Assembly: GCA_008508345.1 (NCBI GenBank)
Contig: QNGE01003500.1
Coordinates: 9,002 to 73,001, forward strand
Length of the DNA: 64,000 nucleotides
Reading direction: 5' to 3'
Origin: Paragonimus westermani
Lineage: Eukaryota > Platyhelminthes > Trematoda > Plagiorchiida > Troglotrematidae
Below are positions 38,751 through 52,500 of the stretch, one piece after another (position 1 is the first letter of the stretch; the number at the start of each line of letters is the position of its first letter). The notes under the pieces are model-generated. The model saw nothing but the letters and a program-made list of their open reading frames with translations, had not been told where the DNA came from and ran no database searches. The position numbers and the translations under genes are program-made.

Positions 38751-40039
38751 ACACAAGAGATAGAATGACTGATATACGTCGAACACTCTCGGCCTAACTT
38801 TTTCCCCGTCGTCGTGATGCATACCACAAACCCGTACTGATAACGTTCATTGCAATCACTAACCACTGTGTTCAACCAGTGAAAACAATAGACACGGATG
38901 CTCGTATTTCCACCTTTCCAGCAGAACGTTGTCTGTGCTGGTCATGAATAATGTCCACGAAAAATATAGACAGAATATTTGTCTCCTTTATGTAGAAACC
39001 CTAAATTTGATTGATTTTGAAAAAAACACCTAACGCACAAAAAGTAGTTAGTTAATTATTTTCAGTTCTGTTGAATGAATACTATTCATTTTTCTTCCAC
39101 GAGCTAGAAGCTTAATTAGATACCAATCCGTCATCTCCTCGCCTTGCCCAAATTATACTTTAAGCTAGTCTTGTAGGTTGTTTATTCCTATCCTGGTATG
39201 TAGTGAGATATTCTGACCAATACATTATTCATAGTAAATAGCAGTTTTCCATCCCATCTACCTCTCAACCAATCTTCTTAAAAACAGAGCACTGTGTTCA
39301 GGTCTCGCATGTATAAACGACAGTCGGTAGTGCAAATCCATGCCCGCGCCAGACACCGAAATCCATCTATACATTTGTATTGCAGCCATGTTGGTGATTG
39401 TACCCTCAAGTTCACATTAGGAACAACTGAGTCGTCACAAGCAAACCCCACAAACAGTGGCATCAAGGTCATAACCAGCCGCTCTTTATGCGCAAAACGA
39501 GATGGAGGTGTTTGATTGCAATGGACATGGCATATCGTAGCAAGCGTTTGCGTTGTGTGGAAAGTGAGACGCGATGTGAATCTGATGAGTCAATCACATA
39601 CTGTGTACGCGTCGTGTTTTACACAACTGTACTCGCCGTTATGCTCCCGATACCCTACTGTATAAAGTTACTGGCAGGGAGTTTGCGTTGGTTGAAGTCC
39701 AACCTACTTCGTCTAACGAAAAATCGTTCGGAGGAGCCAGTATGACGTTTGCAACAACACTACCTAAACGCACGCTCTCCCCGTGGAAAGTCATAAAGGG
39801 TAATTTGTATACAGCTTGAAGAGTTTTGCTTCACTGCCGGAAGAAATGAGTTGAATAAGACAATTCTTCTTCATTATATTAGAGGAATGACTTCACCTCC
39901 CGGCGATTACCAGCGAGGTGGAATAGACGAGAAAACTGATAAGCCAGCGAATCTGGAAGGGTAGGATAACAAAAAGTACAACATTTACTTGAAAGTAACC
40001 CTACGGCGCCACCGTGTTCTGCGACGTCAGACCGTGTGA
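38751..40039. other. No supported gene
   Basis: A plus-strand frame at 39488-39745 (85 codons) encodes a possible membrane segment (VVFYTTVLAVMLPIPYCIKL). It lacks recognisable splice signals or homology, so it is not called. The rest holds only short frames. Confidence 0.35.
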
Positions 40040-40222
40040 AAGACGATGTCCTCAGATACACCGATCTCCGAAGCACGTAGGATGTCATTTCGTGTCCTGT
40101 TCTCTACTCAACTCAAACTTTTGTTACGATATGCCGAATCCATTGCAATCAATCACCGCCACTCCAACCTGTGCATAAAGAGGAAATGGTTGTGGCATTG
40201 GTGCTGTCGTTTTATCCTTTGA
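40040..40222 (+). pseudogene. Penelope-like element, 3' end of the GIY-YIG ORF
   Basis: The frame RVLFSTQLKLLLRYAESIAI, followed by NHRHSNLCIKRKWLWHW and a stop at 40220-40222, matches the extreme C-terminus of PLE proteins. In the copy at 31.1 kb the equivalent reads FAEAVAINRLKPALCVQKQL. Only the last 50-60 residues are recognisable. The GIY-YIG core itself is not seen, and the sequence to the left is degraded. A non-LTR RT fragment starts within about 70 bases of the stop, so one element probably inserted beside or into the other. Confidence 0.6.
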
Positions 40223-40289
40223 AGCTTTGAACATTTAACTTATGCGCATGTGTCGAAATCTACCCAAACACAAATCGTGTACTACTAGA

Positions 40290-41540
40290 CTCTCTTCCGG
40301 TCGGGGGTGTGTTGATCACATTTTTACCTTACGACGGATCTTGGAACATCGGCATTCATATAGGCAGCCGACGGCCGTGGTCTTTTTGGACCTGAGGACT
40401 GCTTTCAATTCAGTTGCTCGTAACGTTCTCTGGAGCTGTCTCCTTCGCAAGGGAGTAACAAAGAAATACGTGAATTTATTGAGATCGCTGTACGCTCACT
40501 CTGCAAGAAAGGTGAGAGTTTATGAACAACTGTCTCGAGCGTTCATCACTTTTAGTGGTGTTCGACGGGCGCGTCCGATTTCCTCCTTCCTGTTCAATTT
40601 TGTCATGGACGACATTCTGGAGGAGGCGCTTCGTGAATCCAGTGTGCTTGGTGTCGAGCTTCTTACTGGCGCTAGATTGACCGACCTGGAGTACGCGGAC
40701 GACATTGTCTTACTTAGCCCCTCTGTCGAAGGCATGCAGACCATGATGAACAAGATGAGTGATCGGGCTGGTTTGTGTGAAATGCGCTTCGCACCTTCAA
40801 AGTGCAAAGTGTTGCTTCAAGACTTGGGCATTTCCACCCCTACTTTCTTTATTGCAGGTAATCCGCTTGAGACTGTGGACAGTTTCACATATTTGGGTAG
40901 CCGTATCTCGTTAGCCTGTAATATTGCTGATGAGATATCAGCGAGGATAGCAAAGGCACGAGTTGCCTTTTCCAAACTGCGTCATCTGTGGCGTCGAAAA
41001 GACGTTCGGTTGTCGCTGAAAGGAAGGGTCTATAATGCTTGTGTGCGTTCCATTTTGTTGTATGGTTCGGAAACGTGGCCTGTTCGCAAGCAAGATATCA
41101 ACAGGCTTGCTGTGTTCGACCATCGTTGTCTCCGCCACTTGGCCCACATTAAGTGGGCTGATCGTGTGAGCAATGCGGCAGTTCGCCGGCGCGTATTCCG
41201 GAACGTTCGGGATGCGCGATCAATTGGTCAAGTAGTTACGTTGCACAGCTTGCGATGGTTGGGTCACGTGCTCCGTATGCCAGCTGAGCATTTACCGTAC
41301 CGGACATTATATAGTGAGGCCACGAACAGTAGGATAAAACCGCATGGTGGCCAAGCAACAACGTGGTGACGAAATATGATGACCTTGACTGCTCCACTGA
41401 GTAAAGTGGGTAGGCATCGCCTGCCTGGCTGGGGTCCTCGTGATCACTCAAACCGTTGGTTAGAGACGCTATTCGAGATGGCGATGTGTCGTAGTCAATG
41501 GCGTACCTGTATCCATATCATTTCTAGTTCTTCCGCTTAG
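40290..41540 (+). pseudogene. RTE-type non-LTR retrotransposon reverse transcriptase, 5'-truncated
   Basis: The frame open from 40242 begins to align at SSGRGCVDHIFTLRRIL, the RT region upstream of motif A. Motif A is FLDLRTAFNSV, followed by a loop (SGVRRARPISSFLFNFVMDD) and catalytic YADD (from 40692). The thumb region and the C-terminal domain follow (VFDHRCLRHLAHIKWADRVS, SLRWLGHVLRMP). This C-terminal layout is typical of RTE-like elements abundant in flukes. A TGA at 41367-41369 breaks the frame after ATTW. The same frame then continues RLPGWGPRDHSNRWLETLF to TAG at 41538-41540, so this is a single nonsense lesion. The APE endonuclease and the 5' end are absent, as expected from 5' truncation on target-primed insertion. 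The segment is visibly more GC-rich than its surroundings. Clade naming is from motif memory, not a search. Confidence 0.82.
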
Positions 41541-41700
41541 TTTTCTTTAGTATTTGTTGACCTTCTTAGTAACGTTTCCTTCTAGGATATTCCACGTCAC
41601 TGCTGAGGTGGGCGGCGGTCCGAGCCACAGTACCTTTGGTCAGGCTCATGACTGTTATGACGATGATGACGATGAGACTCTCTTCCGTTCTACTTATACC
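41541..41700 (+). mobile_element. 3' UTR and GATGAY-type tail of the RTE-like element
   Basis: After the RT stop comes about 115 bp of non-coding sequence and then ATGACGATGATGACGATGAG (41657-41676). RTE-type elements commonly end in a short trinucleotide-rich repeat instead of poly(A), so this is the likely 3' terminus. I did not find a clear target-site duplication. Confidence 0.5.
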
Positions 41701-44700
41701 CAAAAATACTGGCGGACCGAGCTTGTACAGCTTTGAAAGAGTGACTACGATGAAACTATCAGGCGGTTCACCTTCTTAAGTTTTAAGTCACTGAATGATC
41801 TATAGAGAAAGAGTTGTGTTCACTAGATATTTACATGGACAAGGGTTCATCACGCAATTGTTCTTAACCCTGTACACATGAATGAACGTATGTTCGGATA
41901 TTCTGGCAAGGTTGTACAAATAATGTGACCAGTGTGAAAACAGAGGTTGAACCATGTACTGAATAAATTTTTTTCAACACTAATAGCATAGTTCAAAATG
42001 AAATTTAAACTTACCGGAGGTAAGTCCTCTGCACGTGGCGCTGGTGAGTGGATAGCAAATACATTCGACCATTCGTTGGGACACAAGCGTGATTTGTTAG
42101 AGAAAGATATATGTAGGCAACTGAGATTGTGTCACTACGAGAAAACGAAAGGCAAATTGGTTTTAAATAAACTGGTACAAAGGAGGTCGTCTGTATTTCA
42201 AGAGAACCCCGGTGGCAAGAAAGGCATAACACGTGCTATGCCAAAAATTATCATACCGTCGGTCGAAAACTCACTGATGACAGATAAACTGTATTGCAAA
42301 ACAATGCGCCAGAGTTGTCAGTAAGTGGCTCAAACCCACGTCCTAGACGATGAGAAAATTCAGGGTTTTTTCACTGATAGCGTCTTTCCTAAGTAAGCTG
42401 GGAATAAAACGGGTAGTAGGTGAGCCTCTTCGATTACAGTCAAATTTTCTATCAGGTAGGTACCAGTGTTTATAGAGTGGTACAATTTCTTCTAATTATA
42501 GAACGTCTGCATCCTCATCAAGTTTAGCTTGGAGATAGATGTATATAACGAAGTATCTAATAACGCTTCGTGAACCATGATCGCAGTTTACCGAGTTTTT
42601 GAATTATGTTGAATTACCTCTTCGTCGTGAGCACTAATGTCCCTTTCTCTGGTTCTCTCACAGTACACAAACCATAATTTGGGAATCTACATGAATTACA
42701 TTTCACCTGGGAATAAGGGAACGCTGGAATGGCTATTGTCGATTCATGTTCGGTAAAATTTATTATTTTCAGTTCTTTTCCGAGGAGAATAAACAAAACA
42801 TGGATAACTCACAGCAAACTTTATTTGTCGAACTCGTACGAACTAGTACGAACTGCTTCTATTCACCACGCCAGGTGAATCACGTTTACCAAATGTACAC
42901 TCAATGTGGTAAAAATTTCGGATCTGACCCTAGTCGTCCGTTCATTTTGCACATCATCGTAGTTATCGATTGCATACGTCTGTTCATTTTGTTCTCCTTG
43001 CAGGAATTAGGCCAACGACCCAGATTAGGACACGGATTGGTGTGTGCGCACGTGTGAGCACTTGTACACGTCTATTTTTGTGTGTAGTGCATGAGTGTGT
43101 GCTTGGTTTCTCTAAGCGAACTGATCAAACGAAGAGGTAACTATAACGTATAGTAAGCATTGTGCGCGAGACACGCAGTCATTTAAACTACCGGATAATC
43201 TACTAAAATCGACTGGTACAACAATCAGTTCTATTTGCCTCGCTCGCTGTGTGAGAACTAATTGGGTCACAGTGGGCGAACGGTGGTATTATCCAATCGA
43301 AATGGAAACGAGAGTTTGTTGTACATTAAACGGACGAACAAAGTGGACAAGTTTGTATAAACTGGTATGACAGACACGATGCGGATTCCCTCGGTTTATT
43401 CTGGAGCGACCATCTGTAAGGTTCAAAATCTTGTTTCGACATAGAACGGAAAAATAGTATTGCCAGTAATGTAAAGCGACAGAGAAGAAAAACGAATAAA
43501 CGGGTATCTAACTCGAACAGTATCGACAGGTAGTTAAAACTTTACTGTCTGACTATATCATTCTGCCAACAATTTTAGGAATAAAGATGTCATTGTCACA
43601 GTCAGCTGTTGAACCCGAATTCGTTTTAATGTGAGTCTGCACGATGAGTACCCTGTCACACACACACACTAGGCACTACGGTACCTCCCCACTCACAATT
43701 ATCGGTGAGTATCAAACGGCCTGCAGGATTGTCTCGAGTTATAAGACTAACTGCCCTCTGAGGTGAATTCAAAATCAAATAATTTGTTCAATCCCCTGAG
43801 CTTTCTTGACCACTAAAGTTACCAAGATGGTTATTCCGAAGTGTTGCAAGAAAACGGAACAACCCGAGAACTACTCATAAGAAACACCAATTGGAGTACA
43901 ATAGTCCTGTCTGGTGTAATGTGAATCTATTGTCTTAGTCTCCCACATTCTGCTATTTCAAGGGTGAAAACTAGGCTTCAGTAACAAGCGGTGACTAACC
44001 CTCACAATAATTATATGTTCAAAGAAAGTCAAATTAGGGTCTAGCGTTTCTCTTCAAACTAAGCAGAAGGAACTACTCAATTAAGCAGAGTGAAAGTAAC
44101 TAAAAAACTAACTATAACATTGAAAATATACATCGTGTCTTGTAAATAATCTAGATACACATCTGTACAACCAGCTGTTTATGTTACAAGTTGTAAAAAG
44201 TCGCGTTAGGATACACTTGGGACGCTATCTTACTTCTTTATAAGGATACATCAATCAATTTTTTGAAATGGATAGTCTGTATTTACCTTAGTAATTGTTA
44301 CAACACTATGTGATTCACCAGCGTTTCTATGACAATTTGTGAGAAGAAATAAGTTTCGCGGGTGGAAAAAGGCATAGCAGATTGTAGTATAAGGGAAGTT
44401 CAGCTTTAGCTAGAAATAGCTGAAGAACCAGGTGCTAAATATTGTAAGACCATCACAATCACCTGAAACGTAACGGTTCAGGGGGGGGGGGCACAAATTC
44501 GACTACCTCCAAACGGACATTGCACAACTGTCTTCAGTTTTTGTGTACTGTGACAGCGCTTGAACAAGGCGGATCAGCATTTTAAAAAGCATCGCCGGAA
44601 TTCAGTTGATCTACACATCCTCCGTGGTCTTCCAGCGCATATTTGATTCGACCATAACCAGCTGTCACTCGGCGAAGCATAAACATTGACAGGCAAATCT

Positions 44701-47700
44701 CCCGTTGATGTGACGACTCCAATCTACTGAGTGATATGGAATGGGCTTAACACCTTGTGTTTCCGTTATTTGACCGAGAGACGCGAACACTGAATCATGC
44801 GGCCAGTGCAGGCTTAATTCAATATGTTGGTATGACTGCGCAACAGGAGTGACCAGATTGACCTCTCGACCTTGTTCTTCATCGACGAATATAAGCCGGC
44901 AAATTTCCTCCTGAAAGTTGTGCATTGGCCTGATGGAAAGGAATGTCTGAGGACAGACTCAGATGAGGAGTTACATAAAACAGGGATTTGTTTACCTGCA
45001 GCAACAATGTAAGTTGCTACCAGTTGGCGGAACACTATCAGCGTCAAAGATAAATCTGACGATCACCGTCAACACCCAGTGGCTCTACAACACATTCAAA
45101 ATATCTCTTACAGCTGGAGGGCTACTGGCCACCTTGCGAGTTCTGAATCGCCTTCAAGAGAACAAAGCCACTCCTGCTGGGGAACACTGGTCTCAGCCAA
45201 TACATTTCACCACATTCTAACGGGATTCAAATAAATCGAAAATGGAAATACCAACTAGTGAATCAACTTGCAGGAGATTATAAGGAATAAGTGACTAGCC
45301 AGAGAATAAGGTTAGTACGCACACACGGAAATTTGAATCCGCTAGCAGGGATTTTCGAACTTCTTTCTAATCTTTGAGGTTACTTTAGTCTGTGTGGACT
45401 GTATGTATCAACCGAAGCAAATCAGCAACGGGCATCTTCATTGGGGCCGTCGACCTTTAACCTGAGAAAGAAAGTGTTGCCCAAGTGGTGCAATTAGTCA
45501 TGCGCATGTACGGGCATGCACGCGTTGGTGTTCTGTGTTTCACGATTGTTTCAAGTTAATGCCGTTGTGGGATGATGGCGGAAGCGTTCGGAAAATGTAA
45601 AACCGCTTTCATTCACCTCAACTAGGGTCGCAGTACCCATTGTCAAGGCTCAGCAGTTTAACTACAAGACTCGTAGTTTACTTGAAAAGTTTGTTTAATT
45701 TGCTCGACGTTTGAAATTGTTTTGCCTGTTGGTACATTAGTTACCTACGACAATTTTCACCGGTTTCAACGTTCTATTTCTTCTATGACGGGTCTTTTTA
45801 TTTATACTTCAGGAAATGATGGTTACATGCGCGCATTCCGGCGTATTACAAAATAAACACACTCCGGGAACTTCACAAAGCTATTCCACTTCAAACAACT
45901 GGTAAGTCCACGGAGTATTTTTACAGAATTCACGTGAAACTTGTTGAATGAAAGCAATCGTGAACAATCATGTTTATCTGAATCCCTTTCGGGCCGGTAA
46001 CAAAGGACTGCATTGCTGCAAGTACACGCAACTTCGGACTTTCATCGTCAATGCACCTGCAAAAGAGTTCGAACGGAGTGAAGAGGTTTACTCTGTCAAT
46101 CCATAGCTGACAGAATATGATATGAGTGTGTGCCACAGATAGCACATAGTCTGGTTAGTATTGTGAGTAAGACGTTTGTATTTTGATGAGACACATGATA
46201 GAAATTGGCATGACAGGTAATGAGTTCCGCAGCTGTCTCTCTCATGGTCGTTCACCCAATGATGCTGCCACAAAGGTCATCCAGGTAGTTTGGTCAAAAG
46301 CGTCCACCTTTTGTGGAAAATGAGTAAGCTTCGTTTTATGCGGTCAGTTTGAAAGTGACAGCGATGAGATTCTATGCGTTTTAAGTGCTCATTGATAAAC
46401 ACCGGACTACGGGGTCAACTACTAAATATCCCAAGTGAAATCATACTGGTCGAAGCCCAACGGTTTTTTCATTCGGGAGGTGGAATTGAAAGACAGTCTT
46501 CGTTACCGAAGAACGGAATAATCGCAGACCGCAGGCACTCATAGACGTGACAAATAAACTTGAAGAACCCGAACAACGGAAGCCATCTCGAGAATATCAC
46601 TGTTTCCCAGCAGTTCAGACGACCGCAAGCGTTTATAGAGAGACAGTTTCATGCTTTATAGGGTCGACCTCTTGTAAGTAATAACGATAACTATCGTCAG
46701 GAATTTTTGCTTCCGTTATCTCAAAAGCATATACCTTCACTGCATCGAAGAAGTTATCTTCCGGGTAAACTCACTTAACTCAAACCTGAACTAACAAATG
46801 GCAGTATAACCTGGGACGGTTCAACGTGACAGGATACTGGTTAATCCCCATGTTATAGTCTGAACTGAATTTATAAAAATGTGCCTGTAGTAGCTATTTC
46901 TTTGATTTGATCGTGCTTGCTAGAATGCAAACCGGTGCTTCACCACAATTCGGTACCTCCCATATACAACAATTACAGGAAGTCCAACCTCCAATTTTCA
47001 ATCGTACGGGTCGTTCTCGTATATTACTTCAATAGGTCGTTGCTGCAACTTATTTCACAACAGGCGTTAAAGTACAGACGCGTTTTTTGCTCAGTGGGCA
47101 GGAGATAAATTCTTGTTAAAGCTCACCAAAATTGTCTGCAATTTTCTGACTTCCCAATGTGTTTATATTAGAACGATCGTCAATGTTTTTCACCAGCCAT
47201 CAAATGATGGATCGTGCAGGCACTTTGGTCTGGCACTTACAAACCAAAGTTCTAGCCGTTATTGTCCTGATTATAGGTTTTATTTGGTGCACGTGAGGTG
47301 AGGCGGGAGATAGTGCACAAAGGCAAGTCGACGGGCGACGTGCTGTGGGTGACTTTGACTGAATTGCATCCTATTGAGCAACCATTTATTATTGACCTAC
47401 CGGTTCCGTCAGCGATGGCAGTTGATAAAAACTGTAAGTGAGAAAAACAAGAACCAGAATAGTCTAAACGTGATATTTGGTTTTCTATTCCGGTCCACAT
47501 TATCACGCAACAGCAGTGTTACCCCCAAATGAAACTGATTCGGTTTAATACAGGAAAGAGCTATCCTATCTAAAGACTTCTACGTTCACTCGGGTCCTCG
47601 GTCATCTGGGTGAAACCGCAAACCTACGTGTTAGCTCCAACTAATATGGGAACGAGCAAGAATTCTCGGTCATATCAAACGCAGGTTGTTTACAAGTTTT

Positions 47701-48121
47701 CAGGCGATTAACGATTGAAAGATCCTGATTAGTGCGGCCTGAACACACTTTTTACAGTCGATTACTCCAAGTGTGCTCGTGTATAACTTACATGTTTCTG
47801 TAAAAATAACCGCTGGAAATGCTTTTTGCCTGGCGATTAAAATTAATTCGCTGTGTAATCGCCCGTCCCTAGTCGTAGAGAGCGTGGGGCAAGCGTGTCA
47901 ATAAGTATATCTGCAGGTTATTCATGATCAAATCATCATTTTCACATTTTGCTTCACAATGATACGTAAACAGTGTTCAGTTCGTCCTGTAAATCCAACT
48001 AGAGAAATAAGGGCTGTTTCCATCATCGCAGTTGATAACATTGCCATTAGAACATAACAGTTAAGTCAACTCACTCGATCTCCCCCAGGCAATTTAAAGC
48101 TGCTATAGTTTCCTTTCAAAA
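41701..48121. other. No supported gene; two simple repeats
   Basis: A (CA)n run lies at about 43656-43669 and an 11-G tract at 44481-44491. A frame at 41998-42324 (+) begins with ATG but contains a perfect-looking donor (GAG|GTAAGT) twenty bases in and has no recognised domain. Otherwise there are only short frames. Confidence 0.4.
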
Positions 48122-48840
48122 CCGTTTGGAAATAAGTTTCGGCGCCCGTAAAGACTGACAAATTTTGCGTAGTTTTTACACCGTGAGAAAATGTCGTTAC
48201 TGGATTTGTAAAAATGAGTCGTTTTATTGAGGTAGCTTGTTCTTTTACAACTTGTTTTTCTCAGAGAAAATCTCCCATTCTACCAAGTAATAACGCAGTT
48301 GGTGTAAAACACAGTCTTACAACCACTCGGTTTATTCCGTTATATGACCTTGTGGATTTTTGGTTTCCTAAATCCAAACATTGACTAGACCAGGAGGGTT
48401 GTGATCGTCAATTGAAACTATAGCTGGCCTCAATAAAACAGACTTGAGGTGATCTTTTTACTCAGCAGGCTTATGACTTGCACACCTACACGTACGGTTG
48501 TGGGAAAAGACAGTCATTTTGTTCCAGCCTTTACTTCTGATCTACTAGTATGACGGTGATAAAATCCAAACCACCCACCCGGTTCGAATTGTGTCACCCC
48601 CACAGTGTCAGTCATGGTAGGGCGTTATCAACAGTCATTACTAAATAATAAACACCCGATTGTAGTGCACTTTACCAATTGTATTGTATGAACTACGGAG
48701 CAAAGAGCACAAGCTGAAAAGATCTCTGGATTAGGGCTTCAGGTATTGTTGAATTGTTTTGCCAAAAGTGTTACGGTGAAAATTATTAAACTGGAATGCT
48801 GACAACAATCTCGTTGTAGATGAACAACAATGCTTATTAC
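48122..48840 (+). repeat. Tandem duplication, unit A (conserved core 48420-48661)
   Basis: First of two direct units with a 693-bp period. The flanks can be aligned to unit B only loosely (very roughly 60-70 percent by eye). The core at 48420-48661 is nearly identical to 49113-49354: six substitutions and no indel in 242 bp. The core contains a hairpin (CCTCAA...TTGAGG). There is no long ORF. Confidence 0.75.
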
Positions 48841-48883
48841 ATGAATGTTTACCTATCCGAAATCCGTTAAAGTTTCTTGTCAA

Positions 48884-49560
48884 AATCCGTTAGCAATAAA
48901 TTTTTCCGCACGTAAAAAGCGTGACAAGTTCTGAGTGACACTAAATTCACATCGAAATTCAGTTACTTGTTTCGTTGGATTGAGTCGTTCTAGTGACAAG
49001 GCTTGTCTTTTGGCCAGTCGCTTTTTCACCTGAAATTCTCGACTTAACTAAGAAACAAGACACTGGGTGAACTACGTAATTGTGCAAACACATTGTTAAG
49101 TCACTGGGATTTATAGCTGACCTCAATAAAACAGACTTGAGGTGATCTTTTTACTCAGCAGGCTTATGACGTGCACACCTACACGTACGGTTGTGGGAAA
49201 AGACCGTCATTTTGTTTCAGCCTTTACTTCTGATCTACTAGTATGACGGTGATAAAATCCAAACCACCCACCCGGTTCGAATTGTGTTACCCCCACAGTG
49301 TCAGTCATGGTAGGGCGTTATCAACAGTCATTACTAACTAATAAACACCCGATTCTGATACACTTCATCAATTGTATGAACTACGGAGTGAAGGGCAAGG
49401 GCTGAGGGGATCTTCGGATTAGAGCCGCAGGTATTATTAATGCGTTTTGCTCAAAGTATTAATGCTAAAATTATCAAAGTAGAACTCTGACAATAATCTT
49501 TTTATAGATAAACAGCAGTGTTTAGTCTATACATATGTTTATTCTTGAGGGTGAACCATC
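48884..49560 (+). repeat. Tandem duplication, unit B (conserved core 49113-49354)
   Basis: Second unit. Its core can form small hairpins ACCTCAA...TTGAGGT, ACGTG...CACGT and ACGGT...ACCGT. Two of these are disrupted in unit A by single substitutions. A GGTTCGAAT string in both cores resembles a pol III B box. However, no tRNA cloverleaf or matching A box was found, so no RNA gene is called. Confidence 0.75.
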
Positions 49561-52500
49561 CCAAGTTTTAAAAACTCGTCTGATGTAAACGTGTAGAACA
49601 ACATTTTATAATCTGCGATTGACAATAACTGCTTCCGCTGAATGAATTGGTCCTCAATCACTGGTTATCTAAGCAGCTTCGGAAGTATGAATATCGATTT
49701 GCAGGCGACTTGCAATGAAAAATGCTGACAGCTTTGATTGCGGCGCATCACCAACTTTACAGGATTTATTCTACCTAGATTTCGATTAAACTGAGCGCAC
49801 GTTACGTCGATAGCCTTGGTGCTATCTCAACCCACCATACAGGCGGTCGGCCTATTGTTGAAACTGGTGAATAACGTGAAGTTTAAATCATAAAGGCAAA
49901 AGCTTTTTCACAAGTGTTTGGCTCTGAAACACACAATCACGAAGTTGGCCGTCCTTAATCTTCAGCCGATTGCTTACGTGACTGGCCAAGTTATGTGCTC
50001 CACCAAGCGGCTATCTTCGTAAGGTGTGTTTAGAGTCTTACGGTGCTTAGGTACAAATTATCCCGGTCCCAGTCGCTGTGGTATTCTTAGAATGCAGTAA
50101 AATACAACGGAATTCAGCGGACGATAATTCTCACGGCTTAGTGTTTCTGGTCTTCATTTTCATATAACTCTGTTTAAACACGGTTTGGACTAAAGCAAGA
50201 ACACAAACGGCGAAGTAATCAGCAATGCGTCATACAGCATTCGCTGCTGTTGTGTAATGTACAGATACACGGATTTGAATAAGTACCTGCTCTGCAGACC
50301 CATTCAAAAATTTGAACGAAAATGTTTCGAACCAGTGGGTCTCCATCAATCGGAAATCATGAGAAACACCTTGGTTGTGTGAGATCACGGCACAATCAAC
50401 AAGTATGGTGAGACAAATGAATTCTGTCCTTAAAACCCACCACTTTATAACACAAACGAACAACGGAGCCTCGCGATTTGTACTTCAACTGATCAGATCC
50501 TAATTCTGTTGTAACTAAATCACTTGAGCACATAAATTCAGACGTTCATATTTTAGGGTTGAAAACGTCTCCTACTGCCCACTGGTGGATTTCTCCTTGT
50601 CGTTTCAAATGAACTTAACTTTGATTGACAGAGCTTTCAGAGTTACCATACGAAAACCTTATTGCCAATAGCCTGCTTTCTTGACCTCGGGGTTTCTGTA
50701 CATACCAAAATCACTTGCATCCATTTGTCTATTAATTCGTCAGTAGGTCTGTAAATTGAATGATTTATTTCCGTTGCGTCATTCGCACAGTGAGCTATTG
50801 GTAACCGTAAAGTCTGTACTACCGAGTTTGACCGAAATTTCACTCGGTTTGTTTTATGAAAAGTTCCTTGACCTTAACTCGATGGACTGAGACAAACCAC
50901 TAATGGAAATACTTGTTAGGTTTATGGTAATGGCAGACTTGATGGTAGAAAGTTCCGAATCATTATTAGTCCTCGCTACCACGGATAGTTAATGGTCACC
51001 TTGTTCTACATTATCCATCTGCCAGTGAGCAACCGACTGCTTAATCAGTACTTATACAAAATCAGTCTTGTGGGCACATTTGACCCATTTGGACCTAGCC
51101 ATTCAAGATAACAGAGAGTACTTCTATGGTGTGCCTTGATACAGGTGAGCCGATGGGATGGTAAACGCCTTGTTCACGCTTGACGAAGGTCATGTCATGT
51201 GTACACACCCATTTCGTGAGGGTTGGTGTGGTGTGAATCCCAGTTGCTCAGGTCTGAATGTAACTGCCTTCACAAAAGTTTACATCATGGTCTCCAGGAC
51301 TAGCATACGACATCCTCACACCGGACTAAAAGGTACTTTCGTAACATACATCTGTCCGACCAAGCGAGGAGATATTAAGGTAAGTGATCAAATATTTTAC
51401 ACAACGGTGATATGAGAAGTGTCACAAACTACATTATTATATGTGCTTAACCAATCAGTCACTGCTATTGTCGTATGAACAGCAGCTTCGACCGTCAGTA
51501 GTATAGTGCTTACAATCGGAAACTAGAAAGCAGCTCTCAACACCAGACAGACAAGGATCTAGCTAAGGACGCGACCGGAATCTGAGTTACCACTGGGTGT
51601 TATTGGTCCACCGTGCATCTGTGCAGGTGAGCACAAAGAAATCTTCATTACACTTTATGCATGGTAGAACCCCTCTACTTCCAATGGACCAGGACATTGG
51701 AATATGGCCATAGGGCATCGATCCCACCAGAGAATTGGTTGCTGAAAACTAACGGGTGAAATACCGGGGTCACCAGAACACAAATGCCAGCAGGACAGGC
51801 TCAAGGAAACCTTTGTCTGAATGGAAAGTACCACATTTGGTAATCTCGGAACGGAGTGCACCACACACGATCAAGAGGGACGGCGTGATAAAACGAGTGC
51901 ATGGCAGTGAATAAGTAAGTTGGGGTCGTGTGCCTGCGCGGCGAACCAGCAGATGATCATTAATCTTGGAAGCAATACTGCGTCTGTCGGAGAGAATTCG
52001 TCAGCAGATGCAGAGGAGCCAAAGAATTTCAGAAGAGGGAGGAGCGTTGTACAATATGCAGCCTCGGTCTTGGACAGTACACTACTCACAATTTGGGACA
52101 CATCTGGAAACTAAACGGTAAATGTCAACTCCAAGAAGACGAAGGACCAGAAGTGACCAATTGAACAGTGTGTCCATTATGGGAGAAGTGCCACCAAGAT
52201 AAATGACCACAAAATGCTGCCCAATGTGTGTGGATGTATATCAGCCATGTACATGAGTGCACGCGTTCGTTCTCTTATATTTTTACATCACCTGTGCGGG
52301 ATATTTTTAATAAGCTACTTCGCAAGCCAAGCGTCTGAAACGATATACTTGATCGAAAAGTGCTGTGATGTTTTTTCCGAGTGCCCTGGGTATTTATTTC
52401 CGGTTACAAATGTTAGGTTCATGGTTTTTAGCAATATCAGATAAATTGGGTTTCTCTGGATTGTCCATTCATAGTGGCATCATGTAGATAATTGATTTTC

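Noticed and set aside
39580..39610. CTGATGAGTC near 39582 as a hammerhead core
   Set aside because: No following GAAA, and not within a recognised PLE arm.
40520..41451. Minus-strand frames of 69-95 codons
   Set aside because: Shadows of the RTE-like RT on the plus strand.
48420..48661. tRNA or pol III gene in the tandem core because of GGTTCGAAT
   Set aside because: No A box at the right spacing, no cloverleaf and no TTTT terminator in the right place.
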